Origin: Bin5 sp965220715 | GTDB taxonomy: Bacteria > Chloroflexota > Anaerolineae > Caldilineales > Caldilineaceae | Direction: 5' to 3' | Assembly: GCA_965220715.1 (NCBI GenBank) | Contig: OZ244843.1 | Coordinates: forward strand, 4,712,001-4,776,000 | DNA: 64,000 nt | Shown here: positions 8,442 through 16,803 of the stretch, in pieces | Numbering within the stretch: position 1 is the first letter of the stretch | Layout of the letters: each line of letters opens with the position of its first letter | Translations under genes and position numbers: made by a program | Notes under the pieces: generated by a model | What the model saw: the letters and a program-made list of their open reading frames with translations, nothing else | The model's database searches: none | Told to the model about the DNA's origin: nothing

Positions 8442-9176
8442 ATGCCAACAGTTGTGAACTGGAGAGAGGCGCAACCGGTTGTCAGCCATGAGAGCGCCAT
8501 CGTCTGGAGTTGCCTGCAGCCCAAGCCCGCGGGCGAGGCCACTGACAGACAGCGGGCCCAGGGCGAGACGCTGGAAAAACTGGGCGTCTTCACCGTACAC
8601 GCCGTGCAGGGGCGCAAGCAGTCGGACTACCACAAACACGAGAATCGCGAGCAACTCTACTACATCCTCGACGGCGCGGGACAGATCCTGTGCGGCGATC
8701 TTCTGTCCCCGGTGGAGGAGGGGGACATTATCTACCTGCCGTCGGGGCAGTACCACCAGCTGTTCAACACGAAGGACGGTTGGTTGCACCACCACGTGAT
8801 CAACATGCCGGTTGACGGCGACGGCGGTCAGTTCGTGAAGCGCAATTGGCGCGAGGTACCGCCGCTGAGCGACAATTTGGGCGCTGTGCGTTGGCGTCTG
8901 CTCGGCCCTGTAACTGAGCAGGAAGGCGGCTGTCTGCGCGGCCTGAGTTTCATCGATCGGGAGATGGTGCAACCGCGACGGCGGTCCGCCGAACGGAACT
9001 CGCAGGATCTTGAGCAAATCCATTACGTCCTGGCCGGCGCGGGCACGGTGGTCGCCAACGGCAAGGAAAGAGCGATCGGTGAAGGCGACGCCATTCACCT
9101 GTTGCCGGAGACGACCTACCACATAACTAACACTGACGAGACGTGGCTGACCTATCTGATTGTCGCCGCCCGCTAG
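8442..9176 (+). CDS. Bicupin protein
   Basis: A 244-residue protein with two cupin domains. Cupin 1 (about 55-125) contains KHENREQLYYILDGAG and later PSGQYHQLFN; cupin 2 (about 175-240) contains DLEQIHYVLAGAG and PETTYHITN. Both keep the glycine-rich turn and a His in motif 2. In motif 1 the first domain has H-x-H-x4-E, while the second lacks the His pair, so the first is the more likely metal site. The ATG at 8442 has a good ribosome-binding site (gagggagg, 8428-8435). A sugar isomerase, lactonase or sensor function is possible from context; I assign no reaction. Confidence 0.75.
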   Translation: MPTVVNWREAQPVVSHESAIVWSCLQPKPAGEATDRQRAQGETLEKLGVFTVHAVQGRKQSDYHKHENREQLYYILDGAGQILCGDLLSPVEEGDIIYLPSGQYHQLFNTKDGWLHHHVINMPVDGDGGQFVKRNWREVPPLSDNLGAVRWRLLGPVTEQEGGCLRGLSFIDREMVQPRRRSAERNSQDLEQIHYVLAGAGTVVANGKERAIGEGDAIHLLPETTYHITNTDETWLTYLIVAAR

Positions 9177-9186
9177 GGACTTGCAC

Positions 9187-9849
9187 ATGAGAATTCTGAT
9201 TACGGGCGCTGCCGGCGCCGTCGGCGCGGTTCTGGTCAACGGTCTGCGTGATCGCTACCAGTTGCGGGTTTTCGACCGCGTGCCGATGCCCGATTTTGAA
9301 GACGCGGTCGTGGGTGAATTGACCGATTTCGAAGCCGTTGCCAGGGCCACGCAAGGCATGGAGGCGGTTGTCCACCTGGCCGGCAACCCGTTAGGCGCCG
9401 CGCCGTGGGAGGAGATTCTGCACAGCAACATCATCGGGACCTACAACCTGTTCGAGGCGGCCCGCCAAAACAAGGTGCGCCGTGTCGTTTTTGCCAGTCG
9501 CGCCGGCCTGCTGGCCCCCTATCCAGAGGAGATCACACGCACGGTCGATATGCCGCCGCGCCCGGAGAGTTATTACTCGATAAGCAAGGTCTTCGGTGAG
9601 AATCTGGGATATATGTATGCCAGCAAGTTTGGTCTGGAGTTCGTATCGGTCCGCATCGGCAACGTGCGCGCCGACCGGCCCCAGGCCGGGCATCCCCACC
9701 ACCTCAGCCATGCCGACCTCGTGAAGGTCTTCGAACGGGCGCTGATCCATCCTGGCGTTCACTACGAAGTGGTCTTCGGCGTCTCCGCGGGTGACTGGCC
9801 TCTCTACGACCTGGAACACGGCCGCAGGGCGATCGGATACAGCCCCTGA
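9187..9849 (+). CDS. NAD-dependent epimerase/dehydratase family, uronate dehydrogenase-like
   Basis: A 220-residue extended-SDR protein. The Rossmann motif TGAAGAVGAVL starts at residue 6, the catalytic Y-x3-K is in YYSISKVFGE, and the segment EEILHSNIIGTYNLFEAAR matches the pattern in uronate dehydrogenases, which oxidise glucuronate or galacturonate to the aldarolactone with NAD+. Where those enzymes have a Ser before the Tyr, this one reads FASRAG. It is shorter than typical (about 265 residues). The ATG at 9187 was preferred to a GTG at 9160 because MRILITG is the natural N-terminus. With the dehydratase and aldolase upstream it completes a plausible oxidative uronate route. Confidence 0.75.
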   Translation: MRILITGAAGAVGAVLVNGLRDRYQLRVFDRVPMPDFEDAVVGELTDFEAVARATQGMEAVVHLAGNPLGAAPWEEILHSNIIGTYNLFEAARQNKVRRVVFASRAGLLAPYPEEITRTVDMPPRPESYYSISKVFGENLGYMYASKFGLEFVSVRIGNVRADRPQAGHPHHLSHADLVKVFERALIHPGVHYEVVFGVSAGDWPLYDLEHGRRAIGYSP

Positions 9850-9932
9850 TAAGCTCCGAACTTGCGAGATGCTCTGTACTCCTTCTCCATTTGGCCCTTA
9901 TCCTGAATGTGTATCAGTCTTCCCTTTTGCGT

Positions 9933-9938
9933 TATAAT
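9933..9938 (+). promoter_or_regulatory. Probable -10 box upstream of the E1 gene
   Basis: A perfect TATAAT lies 27 bp before the first ATG of the 2-oxoacid dehydrogenase E1 gene, at the end of a 115-bp spacer that is AT-richer than its surroundings. No convincing -35 hexamer is present at 16-18 bp, so this rests on the -10 alone. Confidence 0.45.
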
Positions 9939-9964
9939 CTCTCTATAGGACGATTGCTTCTTTG

Positions 9965-12382
9965 ATGCCAATGTCTCTTTCATCCGAGTATCTGCAAACA
10001 CTCAACCACATTCAGGAACGGGTACTGTGGCTCTCCATGCGCATCGTGCATGAAGCCAACAGCGTCCGTCCTCAGCGGGACAACGTCAAAGTTGGTGGAC
10101 ACCAGGCCTCGTCGTCCAGCATGGTGACCATTATGACCGCGCTCTATTTTCACCTGCTCAAACACGGCGACAGGGTGTCGGTCAAGCCCCACGCCTCTCC
10201 GGTCTTTCACGCCATCCAATACCTGCTCGGCCAGTTGCCCCGCGACTACCTGGCCACCTTGCGCGCCTTTGGCGGCCTGCAGGCCTATCCCAGCCGTACC
10301 AAGGATCCCGACCCTGTCGATTTCTCCACCGGCTCCGTAGGGCTGGGGGCAGTCGCCCCGGCCTTTGCCGCGCTGACCCACCACTACGCCCAGATCCACT
10401 TTGAAGACGTGACCTCCAACCGCTTTATTGCCATCATCGGCGACGCAGAGTTGGACGAGGGCAATATATGGGAAGCCATCTTCGCCGACTGGATGGCCGA
10501 ACTGGCCAACAACATCTGGATCGTGGATCTGAACCGCCAGAGCCTGGACCGGGTGATTCCCGGCATCCGCGCCGGGACGCTGATGTCGATGTTCGACAGT
10601 TGGGGTTGGCAGGTGTTGGAGGCGAAGTATGGACGCAAGCTGCAAAACCTCTTTGCCCAAAAGCACGGCGAGCGCGTGCGCAAACGCATCGATGACATGA
10701 GCAACGAGGAGTATCAGTTGCTGGTGCGTCTGCCCGGCGACGAGTTGCGCCGCCGCTTCGTCACTGTAAACGGGCACAAGGACACATACCTGGAAGGGCT
10801 GCTGGCCCCGATAAGCAATGAGGACCTGCCCGGCGTCGTCGGTAATCTGGGCGGCCACGACCTCTCCGAGTTGATTAGTGTCCTTGAAGAGGCCGACGCC
10901 ACCGCCGATCGACCCACGGTAATTTTCGCCTATACGATCAAAGGCTGGCGGCTGCCGACCGCGGGCGATCCCCACAACCACTCCAAACTGCTGAGCGTCG
11001 ATGAGATGTCCGCCCTTGCCGAGGAGCTGGCGGTCCCGGGTGACGATGAATGGGCCGCTTTTGATCCGGAGTCGGAGGCAGGCGCCCTCTGCACCAAGAT
11101 CGCCCGCCAGCTTTACCCTGCCCATTCCACACCGAACGGCTCAACCTCGAGCAAGGCGGATGAGGCGGCACAGCCTCCCGTCGGTCTGTCCGCGCAGGAC
11201 GTTCCCGAAAGTGTGCCGGTCCGTACGCATGGCATGCTCAGTACACAGCAGTCATTTGGCCAGATCCTGGTCAGCATGAGCCGCGATCCGAAGCTGGCGC
11301 CCCGGCTCGTCACCACCTCACCCGACGTCTCCACATCCACCAACCTGTCGGGCTGGATCGCCAAGCAGGGCGTCTTTTCCTTTACCGAAGGGGAGATTTA
11401 CGAACTGGAGGAGAATCGCGGGCTGAGTTGGCGCTACGGCCCCAAAGGCCAGCACATCGAGTTGGGCATTTCGGAGATGAACCTCTTTATGATGCTGGCT
11501 ATGTTGGGCCTCTCCGCCGAGTTGAACGGCCAGCAGCTGATCCCTATCGGCACAGTCTACGATCCCTTTGTGTTGCGGGGACTGGACTCCTTTATCTACG
11601 GCCTCTACTCCAATTCCCGCTTTATCGTCGTCGGCACGCCGTCGGGCGTCAGCCTCGCTCCCGAAGGCGGCGCGCACCAGTCTACGGTTACTCCATCTCT
11701 GGGCGCGGAACTGCCAAATCTGAACAGCTATGAGCCCTGCTTTGCCCAGGAACTGGTCTGGATCATGCTGGAAGCGGTACGCCAATGCTGCCGCGATGTC
11801 GATGGCAGAGCAACCTATCTGCGCCTTTCCACCAAGCCAACCGATCAGTCGATGCTGGAGCCTGCCTTGGACCGACTCGGTGCGACCGAACTGCGCCGCC
11901 AGGTACTTGAAGGCGGCTATCGTCTGCTGGACTGGCAGACGGCTACGCCGGACGCAGATCCCCGCTCGCTTGTTCATATCGCCTCAACCGGCATCATGCT
12001 GCCGGAAGCATTGGAGGCGGCCGCGATGTTGCAGGCAGAGGGCATAGCCGTCAACGTGCTCAACCTGACCAGCCCCCGCCGCCTCTTTGAAAACTGGCGT
12101 GCCGCCCAATGGGGACGCAGGCCAGGTAGAGAGCCAAGCCAGTTGCTGTCATGGCTGATCCCCCCTCACGAGCGCCGGGCCCCGATTGTCACCGTGCAGG
12201 ACGGGGCATCCCACAATCTTGCCTGGCTGGGCAGTCTCTTTGGCAGCTACCTGATACCCCTGGGTGTGGACGACTTTGGTCAATCCGGTACGCCTGCCGA
12301 TCTCTACCGCCATTTTCATATCGACAGCCAGGCGATCTTCGAGGCGGCGCTGGTAGGTCTGAATCGAACCGAGTTCAGGTAG
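9965..12382 (+). CDS. Pyruvate/2-oxoacid dehydrogenase E1, AceE-like (transketolase superfamily)
   Basis: An 805-residue thiamine-diphosphate enzyme with transketolase-like N-terminal, pyrimidine-binding and C-terminal domains on one chain, as in homodimeric AceE. The cofactor motif is visible: GDAELDEGN (from residue 159) closing with NN at 182-183. A Thr/Ser/Pro-rich linker at about 385-425 separates the PP and Pyr domains. It is shorter than Escherichia coli AceE (about 890 residues). The downstream E2 gene makes an oxidative decarboxylation complex likely, with E1 transferring an acyl group to lipoyl-E2. TTG (9962), ATG (9965) and ATG (9971) are all possible starts; I chose 9965 because aggac at 9948-9952 lies upstream. 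A two-domain transketolase is the alternative. No E3 gene is nearby. Confidence 0.78.
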   Translation: MPMSLSSEYLQTLNHIQERVLWLSMRIVHEANSVRPQRDNVKVGGHQASSSSMVTIMTALYFHLLKHGDRVSVKPHASPVFHAIQYLLGQLPRDYLATLRAFGGLQAYPSRTKDPDPVDFSTGSVGLGAVAPAFAALTHHYAQIHFEDVTSNRFIAIIGDAELDEGNIWEAIFADWMAELANNIWIVDLNRQSLDRVIPGIRAGTLMSMFDSWGWQVLEAKYGRKLQNLFAQKHGERVRKRIDDMSNEEYQLLVRLPGDELRRRFVTVNGHKDTYLEGLLAPISNEDLPGVVGNLGGHDLSELISVLEEADATADRPTVIFAYTIKGWRLPTAGDPHNHSKLLSVDEMSALAEELAVPGDDEWAAFDPESEAGALCTKIARQLYPAHSTPNGSTSSKADEAAQPPVGLSAQDVPESVPVRTHGMLSTQQSFGQILVSMSRDPKLAPRLVTTSPDVSTSTNLSGWIAKQGVFSFTEGEIYELEENRGLSWRYGPKGQHIELGISEMNLFMMLAMLGLSAELNGQQLIPIGTVYDPFVLRGLDSFIYGLYSNSRFIVVGTPSGVSLAPEGGAHQSTVTPSLGAELPNLNSYEPCFAQELVWIMLEAVRQCCRDVDGRATYLRLSTKPTDQSMLEPALDRLGATELRRQVLEGGYRLLDWQTATPDADPRSLVHIASTGIMLPEALEAAAMLQAEGIAVNVLNLTSPRRLFENWRAAQWGRRPGREPSQLLSWLIPPHERRAPIVTVQDGASHNLAWLGSLFGSYLIPLGVDDFGQSGTPADLYRHFHIDSQAIFEAALVGLNRTEFR

Positions 12383-12387
12383 AACCG

Positions 12388-12442
12388 CGGTGGCTGGTAG
12401 CCGGTTGCGGCAGTTGTTTGCCGCTGATCACCGGCCACCAGC
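12388..12442. repeat. Inverted repeat between the E1 and E2 genes
   Basis: GCTGGTAGCCGGT (12393-12405) is complementary to ACCGGCCACCAGC (12430-12442) at 12 of 13 positions, giving a long hairpin with a 24-nt loop. No T-run follows. It shares its arm sequence with the spacers at 792-860 and 5890-5945, and may modulate E1/E2 ratio or simply be a dispersed repeat. Confidence 0.5.
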
Positions 12443-12466
12443 ATCTGCCGCTTAGAGGAGGAGTCC

Positions 12467-13732
12467 GTGGCCGAGATCATTGCCATGCCCGACCTGGGTT
12501 TTGAGGCCGGTGAAGGTGAACTGTCAGTCTGGTTGAAAAGCGTGGGCGACGAAATTCAGGCGGGCGAACCTATCGCCGAATTCGAGTCGGACAAGGTGAC
12601 GCTCGAGGTGGAGGCTTCTGCTGCGGGCGTCCTGCTGGAGCTCCTCATTCAGCCCGGCCAAAGCGCGCCCGCGGGCGCGCCGATCGCCAGGGTTGGGGAG
12701 GCACATGAACTATCAAGCCCGCCATCGCCTGCTCCAACCCAAGAGCCATCGCCCCCTCCCGTCGCGCCGCCTGAGGCAGAAACGCCGTCCGCTCCGTTGC
12801 CGGCCGCACCGCCGGAGAAACAGCCGGCGAGGCACCTGTCCCGAGAGCCGATAGAGAATGGTGTACTGGCCACACCCATTGCCCTGCGCATGGCCCGCGA
12901 ACACAATCTGGACTTGCGCCGCGTGGCCGGCAGCGGCCCCGGAGGCCGCATTCTGCGCGGTGACGTAGAGAGCCATCTGGCGCAGGCGGGTCCCGGCACA
13001 ACTGCAGTCGCCAGCCTCCAGGCGCCAAGCGCCAGCGACCCGTCGATGACCACCGGAAGTCCCGCGTCGCCACTCCGGCGGACGATTGCCCAGCGCATGA
13101 GCCGGAGCAAGCAGTCGATCCCCCACTTTTACATCACCAGTTCGGTCACGATGGACGAGGCCTTGGCATTGCGAAGGCAGATCAACGATGCGTTGCCGGC
13201 CGATGAACAGGTTACGGTCAACGACCTGGTGATGAAAGCCACCGCTTTGGCGCTGCGCGACTTCCCCAACCTCAACGCATCCTATGTCGACGACCGCATC
13301 GAAATCCACGCTGACATCAATATCGGCGCGGCCGTGGCAGTGGAAGGGGGGGTGCTGACTGTAGTCAACCGCCAGACCGATCGGCGCAACATCGACGAGA
13401 TTGCCCGTGCCAATCGCGCCATGATCGCGAGGGCCCGCGCCGGCAAGGTCAGGCCCGAGGATGTATCCGGCAGCACCTTCACCATCAGCAACCTCGGCGG
13501 CTACGACACCGATCACTTCGCCGCCATCATCAACCCGCCCCAGGCCGCGATCCTGGGGGTGGCCACCGCCAGAGAGACCGCGGTCGTGGAGGAGGGCCAG
13601 GTGGTCGTGCGCACGGTCATGCAGGTCACCATCTCCGCCGACCACCGCGTGACGGACGGCGCCGAGTGCGCGCTCTTCTTGCAGAGGGTGAAAGAACTGT
13701 TGGAAACGCCCATCAAGCTGCTCTTGACTTGA
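12467..13732 (+). CDS. Dihydrolipoamide acyltransferase (E2) of a 2-oxoacid dehydrogenase complex
   Basis: A 421-residue E2 with the standard architecture: one N-terminal lipoyl domain (about 1-78, lipoyl lysine K43 in ESDKVTLEVEA), a Pro/Ala-rich linker (about 85-125), a peripheral-subunit-binding domain (about 130-165, TPIALRMAREHNLDL), a second flexible linker, and the catalytic acyltransferase domain (about 205-421) ending with the active-site motif DHRVTDG (H393, D397). It transfers acyl groups from E1 to CoA. The GTG start at 12467 is supported by a strong gaggaggag ribosome-binding site. It is 84 bp downstream of the AceE-like E1; a single lipoyl domain paired with an AceE-type E1 is less common than the multi-lipoyl E2 of Proteobacteria. 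Confidence 0.92.
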   Translation: MAEIIAMPDLGFEAGEGELSVWLKSVGDEIQAGEPIAEFESDKVTLEVEASAAGVLLELLIQPGQSAPAGAPIARVGEAHELSSPPSPAPTQEPSPPPVAPPEAETPSAPLPAAPPEKQPARHLSREPIENGVLATPIALRMAREHNLDLRRVAGSGPGGRILRGDVESHLAQAGPGTTAVASLQAPSASDPSMTTGSPASPLRRTIAQRMSRSKQSIPHFYITSSVTMDEALALRRQINDALPADEQVTVNDLVMKATALALRDFPNLNASYVDDRIEIHADINIGAAVAVEGGVLTVVNRQTDRRNIDEIARANRAMIARARAGKVRPEDVSGSTFTISNLGGYDTDHFAAIINPPQAAILGVATARETAVVEEGQVVVRTVMQVTISADHRVTDGAECALFLQRVKELLETPIKLLLT

Positions 13733-13867
13733 GGCAATTCGCTGCAGCCGCATCATCAACGAGGTAGACGGAGTCAGCCGTGCGATGAACCATTTTTTGA
13801 GCAGAATACCCGCCGCGATCGAGGGAGAATAACCACGCTGGCGGATGGCGGGAAGGAGCTTTTCACA

Positions 13868-15367
13868 ATGAAACTACACGGGGCACTGTATTTAGGGCGC
13901 ACTATCAGGACATTGAGTTGGTTCATAGCGGTTGCTGTGGCATGTGCTGCGGTCGCCGCTTGTGGCTCGCTGCCTAATGCCGAGGCGTACCTCAATCGGG
14001 GCATTGATAATCTCCACACTGGTCAATACCAGGACGCCGTCGCCGACTTTGAAGAAGCTCTCCAACTGCAGCCCGAGACTGCCGCCGCCTACATCGGTCT
14101 AGCCTCTGCCAAGGCATACCTTGGTCAATTCCAGGACGCCATCGACGACTTGGACCAGGCTCTCAGACTACAGCCCGACAATCTCGACGCTTACGTCAAT
14201 CGGGGCAAAGTATACCTCCACACTGGTCAATACCAGGACGCCGTCGCCGACTTTGAAGAATCTCTCCAACTGCAGCCCGAGACTGCCGACGCCTACATGG
14301 GTCTAGCCTCTGCCAAGGCATACCTTGGTCAATTCCAGGACGCCATCGACGACTTGGACCAGGCTCTCAGACTACAGCCCGACAATCTCGACGCTTACGT
14401 CAATCGGGGCAAAGTATACCTCCACCTTGGTCAATCCCAGGACGCCATCGACGACTTTGACCAGGCTCTCAGACTACAGCCCGACAATCTCGACGTTTAC
14501 GTCAATCGGGGCAAAGTATACCACAGCCTTGGTCAATTCCAGGACGCCATCGACGACTTTGATCAGGCTCTCAAACTGCAACCCTACAATGTAACCACCT
14601 ATTTTCTTCGGGGTGCTTCCAAGGCCAAACTTCGTCAATACCATGCCGCCATCGCAGACTTTGACTATGCTCTCATACTGAAGCACGACCATGTCGACGT
14701 TTACATCCATCGGGGCCATGCCAAGGCCTGTCTCGACCAAAACCAGGATGCCATCGCAGACTTTGACAAAGCTCTCAAACTGCAGCCCGACAATGCCGAC
14801 GCTTACATCGGTCGGGGTGTTGCCAAGGCCAACCTTGGTCAAAACCAGGACGCCATCGCCGACTTTGACCAGGCTCTCAAACTGCAGCCCGATTATGCCA
14901 TCCCCTACTTCTATCGAGGCCTTGCCAAGGACCACCTTGGTCAATATCAGGACGCCATCGCCGACTATGACCAGGCTCTCCAACTGCAGCCCGATTATGC
15001 CAACGTCTACCTCAGTAGGGGTCTTGCCAAGGACAAACTTGGTCAATATCAGGACGCCATCACCGACTATGACCAGGGTCTCCTGTTGAAGCCCGACAAT
15101 GCCCACGCCCACTTCCATCGGGGCCTTGCTAAGGCAAACCTTGGTCAATACCAGGACGCCATCGCCGACTATGACCAGGCTCTCCAACTGAAGCGCGACT
15201 ATGCCCACGCCTACGTCAATCGGGGCCTTGCCAAAGACAACCTGGGTCAATACCAGGGCAGCTTCGCCGACTTACAGGCCGCGGCCGCGTTGGAGTCGGT
15301 GAAAGTGGCTGGCAACGGCGCCTCCATTCTCGACACGGAGCAGTTCGTCTTACAACTCTGGCATTAG
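13868..15367 (+). CDS. Lipoprotein with 13 tandem TPR repeats
   Basis: A 499-residue protein with a lipoprotein signal: a hydrophobic stretch (WFIAVAVACAAVAAC) ending in a lipobox with Cys at about residue 36. It is then built from 13 consecutive 34-residue tetratricopeptide repeats (residues 38-479) with consensus Y-x2-RG-x-A-x3-LGQYQDAIADFDQAL-x-LQP-x. Such scaffolds bind partner proteins; this one would be anchored outside the cytoplasmic membrane. The repeats are nearly identical at DNA level (see the repeat entry), which implies recent expansion or gene conversion. Neighbours give no functional clue. The ATG at 13868 follows gggaaggagc (13849-13858). Confidence 0.85.
   Translation: MKLHGALYLGRTIRTLSWFIAVAVACAAVAACGSLPNAEAYLNRGIDNLHTGQYQDAVADFEEALQLQPETAAAYIGLASAKAYLGQFQDAIDDLDQALRLQPDNLDAYVNRGKVYLHTGQYQDAVADFEESLQLQPETADAYMGLASAKAYLGQFQDAIDDLDQALRLQPDNLDAYVNRGKVYLHLGQSQDAIDDFDQALRLQPDNLDVYVNRGKVYHSLGQFQDAIDDFDQALKLQPYNVTTYFLRGASKAKLRQYHAAIADFDYALILKHDHVDVYIHRGHAKACLDQNQDAIADFDKALKLQPDNADAYIGRGVAKANLGQNQDAIADFDQALKLQPDYAIPYFYRGLAKDHLGQYQDAIADYDQALQLQPDYANVYLSRGLAKDKLGQYQDAITDYDQGLLLKPDNAHAHFHRGLAKANLGQYQDAIADYDQALQLKRDYAHAYVNRGLAKDNLGQYQGSFADLQAAAALESVKVAGNGASILDTEQFVLQLWH
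13979..15304 (+). repeat. 102-bp coding minisatellite (13 units) with a recent 204-bp duplication
   Basis: Each TPR is encoded by a 102-bp unit, in register from 13979. Two adjacent two-unit blocks, 13979-14182 and 14183-14386, are almost identical; over most of their length I count only a handful of differences (for example gctctcc/tctctcc and gccgcc/gccgac). Units 5-6 and 9-13 are also very similar in the ggtcaataccaggacgcc segment. Copy number probably varies between strains and the stretch may be collapsed or expanded in short-read assemblies. Confidence 0.85.
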
Positions 15368-15756
15368 CAGAACTGAACGCGCCTCTACTCGAACAGAAGG
15401 CGCAGTACTGGTAGTCCCAGAAATCACAGGCACGTGTGGTGGCGCTCTTGAAGCGTTCTGTCGGGTGAAAAGCCACGGTTTTGACAAGCTTGCGCCAGCG
15501 CCTGCTGATGCACCACCCGATTCTCAACACACAACCCAAGCGCTTTCGCCACCTTTCGCTGTGAGATGGGAATTGCCATGTCTGGGCAGAGGGAGGTCGG
15601 CCGCGATCTCCCGAAAGTGTTGGCATGCGAGGCGGTAAATCAGGTTGACATAATAGTGCCGATAATCCGGCGTGGCTCCTCTCCGCGAATAGTTCTTTCA
15701 CTATTCCTGAAGAAGGTAGCCGGCGGACTATCTCAGAAGACGAAAAGAAGGTAACC
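15368..15756. other. Gene-free spacer, possible decayed coding remnant on the - strand
   Basis: No intact gene is seen over about 390 bp. On the - strand, short open stretches in shifting frames (for example YYVNLIYRLACQHFREIA at about 15600-15655, and ALGLCVENRVVHQQALAQA nearby) look like a frameshifted protein, possibly an old transposase, but I cannot name the family. The end of the spacer carries the gaagaaggta sequence close to the GTG of the next gene. Confidence 0.35.
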
Positions 15757-16803
15757 GTGCCAAGATTCTCCTCGCAGCAGCTGACCGCCATCGCCCAGAA
15801 TGTTTTCACCGCCGCCGGCGTGGAACGGGACGAGGCCGCCATCGTGGCTGAACACCTGGTTCAAGCCAACCTGGTCGGACACGACTCCCACGGCGTCCTG
15901 CGTATCCCCGAATATTTGGATTGGATGGAAGCGGGCGATGTCGTCCCCGGTCAGCATATGACTATCATGCATGAAACCGATGTTTTGGCGGTTATCGAGG
16001 GCGGCTGGGGCTTTGGCCAGGTCATTGGTCTGGAGGCGATCCAGGTGGCCATGGACAAGGCACAAACGAACGGCGTCGGCATCATTGCCGTCAGCCAGTG
16101 CGGGCACATTGGGCGCGTCGGGCACTACCCCTACCTGGCGGCGCAACAGGGGCTGGTGACAGTCCTGTTCGTCAATACCCATGGCGGCGGCAAGCTGGCC
16201 GCGCCCTGGGGCGGACGCGGGCGCCGGCTCTCGGCCAACCCCATCTCAGTGGGCATTCCCCGCCAGGCCTCCGAGCCCCTGGTGCTGGACATGGCAACCT
16301 CCGCCATTGCCGATGGCAAACTGAAGGACATGCTCAACCGCGGCGTCCCGGCTCCCGCTGGCTGCATCGTTGACGCCGACGGCAATCCGACCACCGATCC
16401 TGCCGCCTACGTCGGGCCGCCTGAAGGCGCGCTGTTGCCCTTTGGCGGTCACAAGGGCTTTGGCCTGTCCTTTGTCATCGACATTCTGGCCGGCGCCCTC
16501 TCGGGAGCCGGTTGCAGCCGCGACGGCGCAACCCGCATCGGCAACGGATTCCTTGCCTTTGTCATCCAGCCTGAGCGGCTCAGAGAGGGCGATGCCTTCT
16601 ATTCTGATGTCGATGGACTGGTGCAGCACGTCAAGAGTTCGGAACTGGCAGCCGGCTTCGATGAGGTTTTGGCGCCGGGCGAGCCGGAGATTCGCACGCG
16701 TCAACAGCGCACCCGCGACGGCATACACGTTGACGACACCGCCTGGGGCAAGATCTGCGCCGCGGCCCAGCGCTACGGCCTCACCCTGACCCCATCAGAA
16801 TAG
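15757..16803 (+). CDS. Malate/L-lactate dehydrogenase (Ldh2) family oxidoreductase
   Basis: A 348-residue NAD(P)-dependent dehydrogenase of the Ldh2/MDH2/YlbC family, whose members reduce 2-keto acids such as oxaloacetate, 2,3-diketogulonate or 2-oxopantoate-like compounds. Family signatures include HDSHGVLRIPEY near residue 46, GGWGFGQVIG, SANPISVGIP and DMATSAIADGKL. The GTG at 15757 is preceded by gaagaaggta and is favoured because the protein then opens with PRFSSQQLTAIAQNVF, typical of the family. Its last 9 bp overlap the convergent gene at 16795-17646. A role in the sugar-acid catabolism of the left island is possible but not proven. Confidence 0.85.
   Translation: MPRFSSQQLTAIAQNVFTAAGVERDEAAIVAEHLVQANLVGHDSHGVLRIPEYLDWMEAGDVVPGQHMTIMHETDVLAVIEGGWGFGQVIGLEAIQVAMDKAQTNGVGIIAVSQCGHIGRVGHYPYLAAQQGLVTVLFVNTHGGGKLAAPWGGRGRRLSANPISVGIPRQASEPLVLDMATSAIADGKLKDMLNRGVPAPAGCIVDADGNPTTDPAAYVGPPEGALLPFGGHKGFGLSFVIDILAGALSGAGCSRDGATRIGNGFLAFVIQPERLREGDAFYSDVDGLVQHVKSSELAAGFDEVLAPGEPEIRTRQQRTRDGIHVDDTAWGKICAAAQRYGLTLTPSE

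Noticed and set aside
14474..15250. Long antisense open frame across the TPR gene with its own repeat pattern
   Set aside because: It is a by-product of the 102-bp repeat read on the other strand; no ribosome-binding site, no known family, and the sense frame is a clear lipoprotein with TPRs.
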